Positions 50,741-59,915 of a stretch of DNA of 64,000 bases are shown one piece after another; positions within the stretch are counted from its first letter, which is position 1, and the number at the start of each line of letters is the position of its first letter. Made by a program: the position numbers and the translations under genes. Source of the DNA: Sphingomonas sp. HITSZ_GF (GTDB lineage: Bacteria; Pseudomonadota; Alphaproteobacteria; Sphingomonadales; Sphingomonadaceae); assembly GCF_029543155.1 (NCBI RefSeq), contig NZ_JARQXA010000001.1:62001-126000 (forward strand), in the 5' to 3' direction. The notes below the pieces were generated by a model. That model was not told the origin of the DNA and made no database searches. It saw nothing but the letters and a program-made list of their open reading frames with translations.

Positions 50741-51780
50741 TTGGCGTGCTGTTTCATTGGCTTGGCGGGCTTTCCTCCGCCAGCTTCTACGTTCCCTATC
50801 GCCGCATCCGGGCCTGGTCCTGGGAGATATTCTGGCTGGTCGGCGGCATCTTCTCCTGGCTGATCGCCCCCTGGCTGTTCGCCTCGATCCAGACGCACGA
50901 CCTGCTCGGCGTGCTGGCGCGTACGCCGCAATCGACCTGGCTCTGGTGCTGGTTCTGGGGCGCAATGTGGGGCTTTGGCGGGCTCACCTTCGGGCTGACC
51001 ATGCGCTATCTGGGCCTGTCGCTCGGCATGGCGGTGGCGCTGGGGCTGACCACGGTGATCGGCACGATGGGGCCGCCGATCTTCCGCGGCACGCTGGGCG
51101 CGCTGGCCGGCACGCCGAGCGGGCAGATGACCTTTGTCGGCATCCTGATCACGCTCGCCGGCATTCTGGTCGTCGCCGCCGCGGGACGGCGCAAGGAGCG
51201 CGAGATGGCGGGCGCTGCGGCGCGGCAGAGTGTAAGCGAGTTCAACTTGCCCAAGGGCCTGGCCATTGCGGTCTTCTCCGGCGTGATGTCGGGCTGCTTC
51301 GCCTGGGGGCTCGACGCCGGCGGGCCGATCCGCGCGGCGACGCTGGCGGCGGGGACCGATCCGCTATGGCAGGGGCTGCCGGTGTTGTGCGTGGTGCTGC
51401 TCGGCGGCTTTACCACCAACTTCCTGTGGTGCGGCTGGCTGATCCTGCGCAACCGATCGGCGGGGCAGCTTCTCGGCGCCACCCTGGTCGGCGAGAAGCC
51501 GCCGCTGCTGCGCAACTATGCGCTGGCGGCGCTGGGCGGCACGCTCTGGTACTTCCAGTTCTTCTTCTACACGATGGGCGAGAGCCAGATGGGGAAATAT
51601 GGCTTCTCCTCCTGGACGCTGCACATGGCCAGCATCATCCTGTTCTCGACTTTGTGGGGCTTCGCGCTCAAGGAATGGGCGGGGGTGCGCGGCGGCACCC
51701 GGCTGCTGGTTTGGGCCGGCATCGGCGCGCTGTTGCTCTCGACCGTGGTGATCGGCATCGGCAACTATCTCGCGGCATGA
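50722..51780 (+). CDS. rhaT: L-rhamnose/proton symporter RhaT
   Basis: The 352-residue protein has about ten membrane helices and the RhaT family pattern: [39 protein letters not shown] and [20 protein letters not shown]. It imports L-rhamnose with protons. The ATG at 50722 lies 19 bp inside the lldD gene and has GGGGGGAGTGAGG upstream. Its stop overlaps the next ATG. Confidence 0.94.
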   Translation: MGGNPLIGVLFHWLGGLSSASFYVPYRRIRAWSWEIFWLVGGIFSWLIAPWLFASIQTHDLLGVLARTPQSTWLWCWFWGAMWGFGGLTFGLTMRYLGLSLGMAVALGLTTVIGTMGPPIFRGTLGALAGTPSGQMTFVGILITLAGILVVAAAGRRKEREMAGAAARQSVSEFNLPKGLAIAVFSGVMSGCFAWGLDAGGPIRAATLAAGTDPLWQGLPVLCVVLLGGFTTNFLWCGWLILRNRSAGQLLGATLVGEKPPLLRNYALAALGGTLWYFQFFFYTMGESQMGKYGFSSWTLHMASIILFSTLWGFALKEWAGVRGGTRLLVWAGIGALLLSTVVIGIGNYLAA

Positions 51781-52481
51781 GCCCGGCGAGACGGCGCCCG
51801 CTGGTCCTGGGCAATTGGAAGATGCACGGGCTGGGCGCCGACCTGGCCGAGATCGCCCGGATCGACGCGGCAGCGGGAGCGCTGGGCGTCGAGGCCGGGC
51901 TGATGCTGCCGGCGGCGCTGATCGAGCGGGCGGCGCGACAGGTGCGGGGGCTGGCGATCGGCGGGCAGGACTGCCACCCGGCGGTGGAGGGCGCGCATAC
52001 CGGTTCCGCCTCGGCGGCGATGCTGCGCGATGCGGGCGCGACGATCACCCTGGTCGGGCATAGCGAGACGCGTGAGGATGGGCTGAGCGTGGCCGCCAAG
52101 GCCTGCGCCGCGCAGGCTGCGGGGCTGTCGGTGGTGATCTGCGTCGGCGAGAGCGCGCGATCGGCTGATGCGCGCGCGCTGGTGGCGGCGCAGCTTCGCG
52201 CCTCGCTGCCGCCCGAGCTCGACTGGTCGCGCGCCGCGATCGCCTATGAGCCGGTGTGGTGCATCGGCGGGAGTGCCGTTCCGGATGCGGCGCATCTCGT
52301 CCGGGTCTTCGCGATGCTGCGAGCCGAGGCGGGCGACGCGCCGCTGCTCTATGGTGGGGCGGTGGATGGCAGCAATGCCGGGGAACTGCTGGCACTGCCG
52401 GAGGTCGACGGGCTGCTGGTCGGGCGGGCGAGCCGTTCGGCTGCGGAGTTTGTGCCGGTGCTGGAGGCTGCGGCGGGCTAG
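51777..52481 (+). CDS. tpiA: Triose-phosphate isomerase, rhamnose-operon copy
   Basis: The 234-residue protein retains the catalytic residues: Asn13 and Lys15 (LGNWKMH), His95 (VGHSETRE) and Glu158 (AYEPVWCIG), and the phosphate loop LLYGGAVDGSNA. It converts DHAP from the rhamnulose aldolase to glyceraldehyde-3-phosphate. It is slightly shorter than housekeeping TpiA (about 250). As the last gene of the rhaB-lldD-rhaT operon, joined by ATGA, it is probably a dedicated second copy. Confidence 0.92.
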   Translation: MSPARRRPLVLGNWKMHGLGADLAEIARIDAAAGALGVEAGLMLPAALIERAARQVRGLAIGGQDCHPAVEGAHTGSASAAMLRDAGATITLVGHSETREDGLSVAAKACAAQAAGLSVVICVGESARSADARALVAAQLRASLPPELDWSRAAIAYEPVWCIGGSAVPDAAHLVRVFAMLRAEAGDAPLLYGGAVDGSNAGELLALPEVDGLLVGRASRSAAEFVPVLEAAAG

Positions 52482-52723
52482 GGCGTTCCAACAGGCGGGT
52501 TTGCGGCGACTCGGCAAAGGACACGAAGTACACGCCAAGCGCCGGTTTTTCGGGGGCCTATTTTCCCTGTTTTCCCGGGAATGCGATGGATCTCGCAACA
52601 TCCTTGCGTGCGGGGGTTCCTATCTTTCCTACAGATCAAAGAGCGGTCGGAGCATGAGCCCCGGCCGCATGAGCCAAACAGACGAAATCCTACATTGCAA
52701 TATGCTTTTCCCGGGCAACCGGC
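52482..52723. other. Intergenic DNA without a recognised gene
   Basis: This is the first part of a 415-bp gap between the convergent tpiA and GH3 genes. I see no reading frame with a ribosome-binding site and no RNA gene. The rest of the gap is filled by two palindromic elements. Confidence 0.5.
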
Positions 52724-52824
52724 TTTCCCCGGCGAAGGCCGGGGCCCAGCCTTGAAAGCCACCCACCTTGGCGCGTCTTCGCCGCGCACTTTTTTTAGTC
52801 TGGGCCCCGGCCTTCGCCGGGAAA
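52724..52824. repeat. REP-like inverted repeat
   Basis: TTTCCCCGGCGAAGGCCGGG at 52724 and its inverted counterpart ending at 52824 (CCCCGGCCTTCGCCGGGAAA) form about 25-base arms with near-perfect complementarity. The 50-base centre includes TTTTTTT. It belongs to the same general class as the element at 26476-26557 but with a variant core, and may terminate both convergent operons. Confidence 0.8.
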
Positions 52825-52850
52825 AAGAAGAGGAATATCGGCAAATAGCC

Positions 52851-52877
52851 GTCACCCCGACGCGAGGCCGGGGTGAC
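52851..52877. repeat. Short palindromic repeat
   Basis: GTCACCCCG (52851-52859) and CGGGGTGAC (52869-52877) form a perfect 9-bp stem with a 9-base loop, 20 bp from the GH3 stop codon. It resembles a single REP unit and could end the minus-strand transcript, although no T run follows. Confidence 0.6.
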
Positions 52878-52896
52878 GGAAGTTGGTGGGTTAACT

Positions 52897-55446
52897 CTAG
52901 TCGATTGCCTTGGTCGCGGTGACGCGGATATCCGCCTTCAGCCGGATATCGTCCGAGGCGCTGCCGACGAGCAGCTGATAGGCGCCCGCGCGGGCGACCC
53001 AATGGTGGGTCGCGGTGTCCCAATAGCCGAAGGCACGGGGATCGAGCGCGATCTCGACGGTGCGGGTCTCGCCCGGCGCGAGCGCGACCTTGGAGAAGCC
53101 GGCGAGCTGCTTGACCGGCTCGTCGGCCGTGCGATCGGCGCGCGCGACATAGAGCTGGACGACGTCCTTGCCGCCCATCTTGCCGGTGTTACGGACCGAG
53201 AGCTTCACCCTGGCCTTCGCACCGGGAGCGATGCTCGCCGGGGCGGTGAGCCCCGCATAGCCGAAGCTGGTGTAGGACAGGCCGTGCCCGAAGGCGAAGA
53301 GCGGCGCCACACCGCGGGCCTCATAGCCGCGATAGCCGACGAGCAGCCCCTCGCTGTACTTCGCCTTCATGTCGGTGAGGACCGTCTGGTCGTCGCTGCT
53401 CTTTGCCGGGAAGGTGACCGGCAGCTTGCCCGACGGATTGACCTTGCCGATCAGGATATCGGCGAGCGCCGCGGCGCCTTCCTGGCCGGGTAGCCACATG
53501 TCGAGAATGGCAGGGACCTGCTTCTCCCAGGGCATGGTCATCGCCGCGCCGGCATTGACGACCACGACAGTGGCGGGATTGGCGGCCGCGACCGCCGCGA
53601 TCAGCCTGTCCTGCTCGCCGGGCAGGTCGAAATTGGCGCGGTCATAGCCTTCGCCCTCGGTGAGCGAGGCGGAGCCGCCGATGACGATCGCGGCATCGGT
53701 ACGCTTCGCGGCGGCGACGGCGGCGTCGAAATCGGGCCGGGGCGTGCGAACGCCGAACTTGAGCGCTTCATAGGGCGTCTGGCCGGTGACGTAGTCGAGG
53801 CGGATCGGATAGGCCTTGCCGCCCTCGAGCTGGACCTGGACGGTGCGCTGGGGGACGGGGAAGCCGATCACGTCGCGATTGTCGGGCGCCGACGGCGTGG
53901 CCTTGTCGAGGATCGTCTTGCCATCGAGCGTGAGCACGCCCGTGCCGGTGCCGCGCACGCTGAATTCATAGGTGCCGGTGGCCGGCGCGCGGAACACGCC
54001 CGACCAGCGCATCGCGGCATAGCCGATCACCTTGGCGCTCGCGATGTTGGCGCTGATCCGCTTGGTGAAATCGGTGGCGCGCTGGGTCTTCACCGGATCG
54101 CCGCTGAAATCGGGATTGGCGAAATAGGTCGCCTCGAGCCCGGTCTCCCTGCTGTCGGCCGCGGGGCTGAACAGCGCGGGATCGGCGGTTGGCGGGGTCT
54201 CTTCGCTATCGACGCCCTTTTCGTAGATCACCTCGACGCCGGGCAGCGCGGCGCGGATCGCCTCGAGCGGCGTGACCAGCTTGTCGAACGGCGTGACCGC
54301 CGAGCTGCCGCCGCCCTGGATGCGGGCGATGGCAGCGTTGGGGCCGATCACCGCGAGCGTCTTGATGCCGGGCTTCAAGGGCAGCACGCCGCTGTTCTTG
54401 AGCAGCACGATCGCTTCGTCGGCGGCGGCGCGCGCCGCCGCCCGGTGCGCCGCGCCGCCGATCTCGCCCTTGGGCAAGGCGCCGTCGAGCGCGCCGCTGC
54501 GGACGATCAGGCGGACGATGCGCCGGGCATTGTCGTCGAGCTGTGCCGGGGTGACTTCGCCCGCGCGCACCGCGGCGAGCAGCTTCTCGCCGAACTTCTG
54601 GGCGGGGCCGGGCATTTCGAGATCGAGCCCGGCATTGACTGCGGGCGCAGTGCTGTGGGTCGCGCCCCAATCGGAGACGACGAACCCCTTATAGCCCCAT
54701 TCCTGCTTGAGCAGATCGGTGAGCAGCCAGCGATTCTCGCTGGCATAGGTGCCGTTGACCTTGTTGTACGAGGCCATGACCGACCAGGGATCGGCCTGCT
54801 TCACCACCGTCTCGAAGGCGGGCAGGTAGATCTCGCGCAAGGTCCGCTCGTCGACGACCGAATCGACAAAGAAGCGGTTGGTCTCGTGGTTGTTGGCGGC
54901 GAAGTGCTTGATCGAGACGCCGATGCCCTTGCCCTGCACGCCCGCGACATAGCCGAGCCCCAGCTTGCCGGCGAGCAGCGGGTCTTCCGAATAGGTCTCG
55001 AAATTGCGGCCCCAGCGCGGGGTGCGGACGATGTTCACCGTCGGCGCGAGCAGCACCGCGGCGCCGTATCCGCGCGTCTCCTCCGCGATCGCGGCACCGA
55101 CCGATTTCGCCACCTCCGGATTCCAGGTCGCGGCGATGGCGACGCCGACCGGGAAGACCGTGGCGGGCTTGCCCTCGGGCGAGCGGACGCCGGTGGGGCC
55201 GTCGGTCACCTTGATCCCGGGAATGCCGAGGCGGGGGATCGACTGGAGCGTCATCGAGCTTTCGCCGGCGAGCAGCGAGACCTTCTCCTCCAGCGTGAGC
55301 CGGCCCATCAGATCCTCGACGCGCTTCTCCAGCGGGGCGTTCTTCTCTCGATAGGTCATGCGGTCGGTCTGCGCCTGGGCGAGGGTTGGGGTGCTCGCAA
55401 TCAACGCCGCCAGGGCGACGCAGGCAAGGATATGCGGTTTGGCCAT
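52897..55446 (-). CDS. GH3 family glycoside hydrolase, secreted
   Basis: The 849-residue protein has a signal peptide (cleavage near AQA-QT), a GH3 N-terminal domain with IKHFAANNHETNR and the nucleophile Asp259 in VVSDWGATHS, a GH3 C-terminal domain interrupted by a PA14 module (about 440-560; TGTYEFSVRGTG), and a fibronectin-III-like C-terminus. PA14-containing GH3 enzymes are usually beta-glucosidases acting on plant glycosides. As last gene of the rhamnosidase operon it may remove the glucose left after derhamnosylation. Its start overlaps the preceding stop by one base. Confidence 0.93.
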   Translation of the reverse strand: MAKPHILACVALAALIASTPTLAQAQTDRMTYREKNAPLEKRVEDLMGRLTLEEKVSLLAGESSMTLQSIPRLGIPGIKVTDGPTGVRSPEGKPATVFPVGVAIAATWNPEVAKSVGAAIAEETRGYGAAVLLAPTVNIVRTPRWGRNFETYSEDPLLAGKLGLGYVAGVQGKGIGVSIKHFAANNHETNRFFVDSVVDERTLREIYLPAFETVVKQADPWSVMASYNKVNGTYASENRWLLTDLLKQEWGYKGFVVSDWGATHSTAPAVNAGLDLEMPGPAQKFGEKLLAAVRAGEVTPAQLDDNARRIVRLIVRSGALDGALPKGEIGGAAHRAAARAAADEAIVLLKNSGVLPLKPGIKTLAVIGPNAAIARIQGGGSSAVTPFDKLVTPLEAIRAALPGVEVIYEKGVDSEETPPTADPALFSPAADSRETGLEATYFANPDFSGDPVKTQRATDFTKRISANIASAKVIGYAAMRWSGVFRAPATGTYEFSVRGTGTGVLTLDGKTILDKATPSAPDNRDVIGFPVPQRTVQVQLEGGKAYPIRLDYVTGQTPYEALKFGVRTPRPDFDAAVAAAKRTDAAIVIGGSASLTEGEGYDRANFDLPGEQDRLIAAVAAANPATVVVVNAGAAMTMPWEKQVPAILDMWLPGQEGAAALADILIGKVNPSGKLPVTFPAKSSDDQTVLTDMKAKYSEGLLVGYRGYEARGVAPLFAFGHGLSYTSFGYAGLTAPASIAPGAKARVKLSVRNTGKMGGKDVVQLYVARADRTADEPVKQLAGFSKVALAPGETRTVEIALDPRAFGYWDTATHHWVARAGAYQLLVGSASDDIRLKADIRVTATKAID

Positions 55447-55766
55447 TATTTGATCGCGGCGAGATCGGCGGCGGTCTTGGCGAGGATCTCGTCGGTGAGC
55501 TTGCCGTCCGAATAGGGCTGGAGCTGCTTGAGGCTGAGGCCCTTGAACATCTCGTATTGCGGCAGGCCGATCAGCCCGGGCAGGTTCTTGTCGATCACCG
55601 CCTTGCCCTGGGCATCGGCGACGATGTCCTGGATCGGCGTATCGAGGGTGAACTTGGGCGCGGGTGCTGGAGTGGCGGCGGGGCTCGGCGCCGGGGCCGG
55701 CGCGGTCTGGGCCATGGCGGCGCCCGGCAGTGCGAGCAGGGCGGCGATCAGAAGCGTGTTCATCAT
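55446..55766 (-). CDS. Small secreted protein of unknown function
   Basis: A 106-residue product starting at 55766 (AAGGA five bases upstream; ATGs at 55772 and 55763 also possible). It has a signal peptide (MMNTLLIAALLALPGAAMA), a Pro/Ala-rich linker (about 22-39) and a compact C-terminal domain: TLDTPIQDIVADAQGKAVID and YEMFKGLSLKQLQPYSDGKL. I recall similar short domains beside or fused to sphingomonad glycosidases and esterases, but no function. It is sandwiched between the CoA ligase and GH3 genes with overlaps on both sides. Confidence 0.75.
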   Translation of the reverse strand: MMNTLLIAALLALPGAAMAQTAPAPAPSPAATPAPAPKFTLDTPIQDIVADAQGKAVIDKNLPGLIGLPQYEMFKGLSLKQLQPYSDGKLTDEILAKTAADLAAIK

Positions 55767-55768
55767 CC

Positions 55769-57421
55769 TCATCCTTGGCTGGTGGTTGCGAGACCCAGCT
55801 CGGCGATCATCGCCTCGCGGATCAGATATTTCTGGACCTTGCCGGTCACGGTGGTGGGGAAGGCGTCGACGAAGCGGACGTAGCGGGGGACCTTGTAATG
55901 GGCGATGCGGCCGCGGCAGAAGGCGCGGACCTCCTCCGCGTCGCCGGTCGCGCCGGCGCGCAGACGGATCCAGGCGCAGAGCTCCTCGCCCATGCGATCG
56001 TCGGGAATGCCGACCACGGCGACGTCCTCGACCGCGGGGTGGCCGTAGAGAAACTCCTCGATCTCGCGCGGATAGATGTTCTCGCCGCCTCGGATCACCA
56101 TGTCCTTGAGCCGGCCGACGATGGTGCCGTAGCCGGAAGCGTCGATCACCGCGAGATCGCCCGAATGCATCCAGCCCTGGGCATCGATCACCGCTGCGGT
56201 CTTTTCCGGCTCGTCCCAATAGCCGAGCATCACCGAATAGCCGCGGGTGCACAGCTCGCCGGGGGTGCCAGCGGGCACGACCTCGCCGGCCTCGTCGACG
56301 ATCTTGCACTGGAGGTGCGGCTGGACGAGGCCGATCGAGCCGGTGCGGCGCTCGAGCGGATCGTCGACCGCGGTCTGGAAGCTGACCGGGCTGGTCTCGG
56401 TCATGCCGTATGCGATCGTGACCTGGGGCATGTGCAGCCGGTCGATCACCGCGCGCATCAGCGGCTCGGGGCAGACTGCGCCGGCCATCACGCCGGTGCG
56501 CAGCGAGGCGATGTCGAAGCGGTCGAACTCGGGATGGGCGAGCAGCGCGATGAACATGGTGGGCACGCCGTAGAGCGACGTGCAGCGCTCGCGCGCGATC
56601 GCGGTGAGGGTGGCGCCGGGATCGAAGCCGGCGGCGGGATAGACCATGGTCGCGCCGTGGGTGAGGGCGGCGAGGTTGCCCATCACCATGCCGAAGCAGT
56701 GATAGAGCGGCACGGGGATGCAGATGCGGTCGCCGGGCTGGAGGCGCTGCGCCAGGCCGACGAAATAGCCGTTGTTGAGGATGTTGCGGTGGCTGAGCGT
56801 CGCGCCCTTGGGCTGGCCGGTGGTGCCGCTGGTGAACTGGATGTTGATCGCGTCGGTGGCGCGCAGATGCGGGGCGATGGTGCGGAGCTTCTCGTGATCG
56901 GCCGCGCCTGCATGGCCGGCGACCTGGTGGAAGGGAATCCAGCCCGGATGCGTGGCGGCGCCGATGCAGATGATGCGGCGGAGCGCGGGCAGATCGGGCG
57001 CGATCTCGGCGACCATCGCGGCATAGTCGCTGGTCTTGAAGCGATCAGCGAAGACGAGCCCGGCCAGCCCGACCTTGGCCATGGTGAAGGCGGCCTCGCT
57101 GGTGCGATAGGCCGGGTTGATCGTCACCAGGATCAGCCCGGCGCGCGCAGCAGCGAACTGGGTGAGCGTCCATTCGACGCAATTGGGCGCCCAGATGCCG
57201 ATCCGGTCGCCGGGCTCGAGGCCGAGCGCGAGCAGGCCGGCGGCCAGCGCGTCCGCCCGGTCGAGCAACTCGGCAAAGGTCCAGCGGATATCCTGCTCGA
57301 CCGAGACCAGTGCCTCGCGCCCACCCCAGCGGGCGGCGGCCAGCGCCAGGGCCTCGCCGATCGTGTGCTCGATCAGCGGCGGGGCGTCGGCGCCGTGGAC
57401 ATGGCTGGGCGCGATGCTCAT
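55769..57421 (-). CDS. AMP-binding acyl-CoA synthetase
   Basis: The ATG at 57421 overlaps the tannase stop (ATGA). The 550-residue enzyme has the adenylate-forming signatures: [18 protein letters not shown] (phosphate loop), YGMTETSP, the hinge region [20 protein letters not shown] (in parts) and the C-terminal lysine in [13 protein letters not shown]. No signal peptide is present, so it is cytoplasmic. Closest in form are FadD-like medium-chain synthetases. In an operon of secreted esterases it may activate the carboxylic acid they release, for instance a fatty or hydroxycinnamic acid. Confidence 0.9.
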   Translation of the reverse strand: MSIAPSHVHGADAPPLIEHTIGEALALAAARWGGREALVSVEQDIRWTFAELLDRADALAAGLLALGLEPGDRIGIWAPNCVEWTLTQFAAARAGLILVTINPAYRTSEAAFTMAKVGLAGLVFADRFKTSDYAAMVAEIAPDLPALRRIICIGAATHPGWIPFHQVAGHAGAADHEKLRTIAPHLRATDAINIQFTSGTTGQPKGATLSHRNILNNGYFVGLAQRLQPGDRICIPVPLYHCFGMVMGNLAALTHGATMVYPAAGFDPGATLTAIARERCTSLYGVPTMFIALLAHPEFDRFDIASLRTGVMAGAVCPEPLMRAVIDRLHMPQVTIAYGMTETSPVSFQTAVDDPLERRTGSIGLVQPHLQCKIVDEAGEVVPAGTPGELCTRGYSVMLGYWDEPEKTAAVIDAQGWMHSGDLAVIDASGYGTIVGRLKDMVIRGGENIYPREIEEFLYGHPAVEDVAVVGIPDDRMGEELCAWIRLRAGATGDAEEVRAFCRGRIAHYKVPRYVRFVDAFPTTVTGKVQKYLIREAMIAELGLATTSQG

Positions 57422-59028
57422 CGCTTGCCCGGCGGGACGCAGGTGAAGCTGGCGGCGTCGTCGGTCGAGCCCTTGCCGTCCCAGCGCGCGACCTTGGGAT
57501 AGGCGCACAGCGGGCGAGTGCGGACCGGCTTGGCCGGGAAGCCGAGATAGCCGAACAGGTCGTTGTCGAACTTGGTTGCGACGATGGTCTCGGGCGCGGG
57601 GCCGCCCTGGCGCCATTTGTCGAGCGTGCCGAGCGCGTCGAAGCTGTTGGGGCCGGGGCCGGCGAGGCAGTGCGACATGCCGGGGGCCATGAACAGGCGC
57701 ACCGAGCTTTCGGCAGCCTTGCCCAGGCGCTTCCGGACGGCCTGATAATAGTCGATCGTGTTCTCGGGCGCGATCGCGGCGTCGTTCCAGCCGTGATAGA
57801 GGATCAGCTTGCCGCCGCGACGCAGGAACGGGCCGATGTCCGGATTGTCGCTGTCGAGGACGGGTGCGAGGCGGCGCGCGGCGGCATAATCGCGCGCGAA
57901 GTCGAACGAGGCCGGCTGCCAGTCCGGGTTCGAATGGACCATGTAGCGGAAGAACTCGCCGGCGAAGATGCCGTGCTGCGCCTTGGGACCGGTGAGCCAG
58001 ACGTCCCAGGCGCCGGGCACCGCTTCGGCACCGGGCATGTAGCCGGGGAAGAACTTGTTGCCCTTCGCATCCACCGCACCGCGATAGAGCGCGCGAGCGG
58101 CAGTGACCTGGGGCGCGCTGAGGCAGCCGGGGCCGTCGCCCGCCTTGCACTGGAGCACAACGGGATCGAAGCCGCATTGGCGCGGATCGTCGAGCACGCC
58201 GTCCTTGACCCCGTCCTTCGCGTCGCACTGGGCGATCGCGGCATCCTGGAGCAGCTTGAGCTTGGCGTTGGGGATCGCGCTTTCGGGCCGGGCGAAGACG
58301 GCGCGGTCGTCGACCATGAAGGCGGTCATCAGCCGGGTCCAGGCATTGGCCGGGGCACCGGCGATGATCGCGTCATAGTCCTGCGGGTAGCGCTGCGCTT
58401 CCATCAGCGCCTCGCGGCCGCCGTCCGAGCAGCCCTGGAAATAGGCGGCCTTGGGGGCGGCGCCGTAATAGGCGGCGATCACCGCCTTGCCGGCGCCCGA
58501 GGCGAGATGGTTGGCGCGGTGGCCGAAATCGGCGATCCGTTCGGGTTCGTTCAGCGCCCATTTGCCGTCGGTATCGGCGGTGCCGACATGGCCCATGTCG
58601 GTGCCGACCGTGGCATAGCCCTTGCCGAGCGCGCCCTGCATGGTGAGCTGCGGGAGCAGCATCGAGCCGCCATAGCCGCCATTGCCGGCGCCGAGCAGCT
58701 TGCCGTTCCACGCGGCGGAGGCGGGCAGCCACACCTCGACCTTGATCTTCGAGCGCGGCGTCGGGCTGAGCTCGGCATAGACGCGGCAGAAGGCGGCCTG
58801 GCTGGGCAGGCCGGGCGTGCCCTCCTTGGTGGAGACCAGCCCGCCCTTGGCGACCTGCTCGGTCCTGACGACCTTGCCGTCGGTCAGCGTCAGGCCGGTG
58901 AGCGCGGCGCAGGCATCGGCGGCCGGATCGGCGGGGGCGAAGGCGGCGACGGGCTCGGGACTGCCGCCCGCAGCGAGCAGCACGGCGGCGACGGCGCCCA
59001 GCGCGCCGAAATGGACGATACGGTTCAT
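57418..59028 (-). CDS. Tannase/feruloyl esterase family protein, secreted
   Basis: The 536-residue product starts at 59028 with a signal peptide. It matches the tannase/feruloyl-esterase family: [20 protein letters not shown] near residue 96, [10 protein letters not shown] with nucleophile Ser201 flanked by Cys200, an acidic [10 protein letters not shown] and the triad His in [10 protein letters not shown]. The family usually has a Cys pair beside Ser and His, and both Cys are present here. Such enzymes hydrolyse gallate or hydroxycinnamate esters of plant compounds. Both ends overlap neighbouring genes by four bases. Confidence 0.92.
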   Translation of the reverse strand: MNRIVHFGALGAVAAVLLAAGGSPEPVAAFAPADPAADACAALTGLTLTDGKVVRTEQVAKGGLVSTKEGTPGLPSQAAFCRVYAELSPTPRSKIKVEVWLPASAAWNGKLLGAGNGGYGGSMLLPQLTMQGALGKGYATVGTDMGHVGTADTDGKWALNEPERIADFGHRANHLASGAGKAVIAAYYGAAPKAAYFQGCSDGGREALMEAQRYPQDYDAIIAGAPANAWTRLMTAFMVDDRAVFARPESAIPNAKLKLLQDAAIAQCDAKDGVKDGVLDDPRQCGFDPVVLQCKAGDGPGCLSAPQVTAARALYRGAVDAKGNKFFPGYMPGAEAVPGAWDVWLTGPKAQHGIFAGEFFRYMVHSNPDWQPASFDFARDYAAARRLAPVLDSDNPDIGPFLRRGGKLILYHGWNDAAIAPENTIDYYQAVRKRLGKAAESSVRLFMAPGMSHCLAGPGPNSFDALGTLDKWRQGGPAPETIVATKFDNDLFGYLGFPAKPVRTRPLCAYPKVARWDGKGSTDDAASFTCVPPGKR

Positions 59029-59915
59029 TTGCGGAGCAACCCCTTTGCCTCGAACCATGATTGCGCGCGCTCGGTCCAGGCATCGGACGGCTTGCCGCTC
59101 TTCTTGATGCCGAAGCCGTGGCCGCCCTTCTCGAACGTCACCAAAGTCGCGTCGTCGCCGGCCGCCTTCCAGGCATCGACCAGCCGCCCGGCCTCGGGGC
59201 GAACGAGCGGATCGTCCTCGGCGACCATGGCGAGCAGCGGCGGCGCATTGGCGGGCACGGCGAGCGGATCGCCGACCAAGCCGGGATACATCGCCACGAC
59301 AAAATCGGGCCGGCTGGCGGGCTTGCCGCCGAGCACGGTCCAGAGCGTCACCCCGCCGCCGGCGGAGAAGCCCATCATGCCGATGCGGCCGGGCTTCACG
59401 CCATAGTGCGCGGCATGCGCGCGGACATAGCGCACCGCTTCCTCGCCATCGGCAGTGGCGAGCGGCCGAAGCGGCGCGACCGCGGCTTCGAGCGCCTTGA
59501 AGTTCATCAGCCGGCGGATCAGCACGCCGCCGAAATCGTCGCCGGTGGGCAGCAGACGGTAGCGCAGGACGAAGGCAGTGATGCCCAGCCCGTTGAGCCA
59601 GCGGGCGACGCCGTCGCCTTCGTTGCCGATCGAGAGCAGGTGAAAGCCGCCGCCGGGCGCGACGATCACCGCGGTGCCGTTGGCGATCTTGGGATCGGGC
59701 GCGAACACGGTCAGCGTCGGATCGGAGACGTTGCGGGTGATCAGCCCATAAGGCGGGCGATCGGTGGTGACCTGCGCCGGCATCGGGCCGATCGAGCCGG
59801 GGGCGCCGTTCGGCCAGAGCCGGATCACTTCCTGCGCATGCGCGGCCGTGCCGGCGGCGAAGAGCGCGATTGGCGCGAGGATCGGGACAAGGCTTCGGAT
59901 CACGGAGTTCCTCAT
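59025..59915 (-). CDS. Secreted alpha/beta hydrolase, acetyl-xylan-esterase-like
   Basis: The 296-residue product has a signal peptide (cleavage near AHA-QE), an oxyanion motif APGGGFH (about 86-92), nucleophile elbow GFSAGGG with Ser184, acid in AEDDPLV and base in KGGHGFG. This is the pattern of the BD-FAE/acetyl esterase group that deacetylates plant glycans. It overlaps both neighbours by ATGA and most likely removes acetyl groups from the rhamnoside substrate. Confidence 0.88.
   Translation of the reverse strand: MRNSVIRSLVPILAPIALFAAGTAAHAQEVIRLWPNGAPGSIGPMPAQVTTDRPPYGLITRNVSDPTLTVFAPDPKIANGTAVIVAPGGGFHLLSIGNEGDGVARWLNGLGITAFVLRYRLLPTGDDFGGVLIRRLMNFKALEAAVAPLRPLATADGEEAVRYVRAHAAHYGVKPGRIGMMGFSAGGGVTLWTVLGGKPASRPDFVVAMYPGLVGDPLAVPANAPPLLAMVAEDDPLVRPEAGRLVDAWKAAGDDATLVTFEKGGHGFGIKKSGKPSDAWTERAQSWFEAKGLLRK

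Noticed and set aside
52482..52723. A CRISPR array or tandem repeat in the gap after tpiA
   Set aside because: No regularly spaced direct repeats are present; the gap contains only inverted palindromic elements further downstream.
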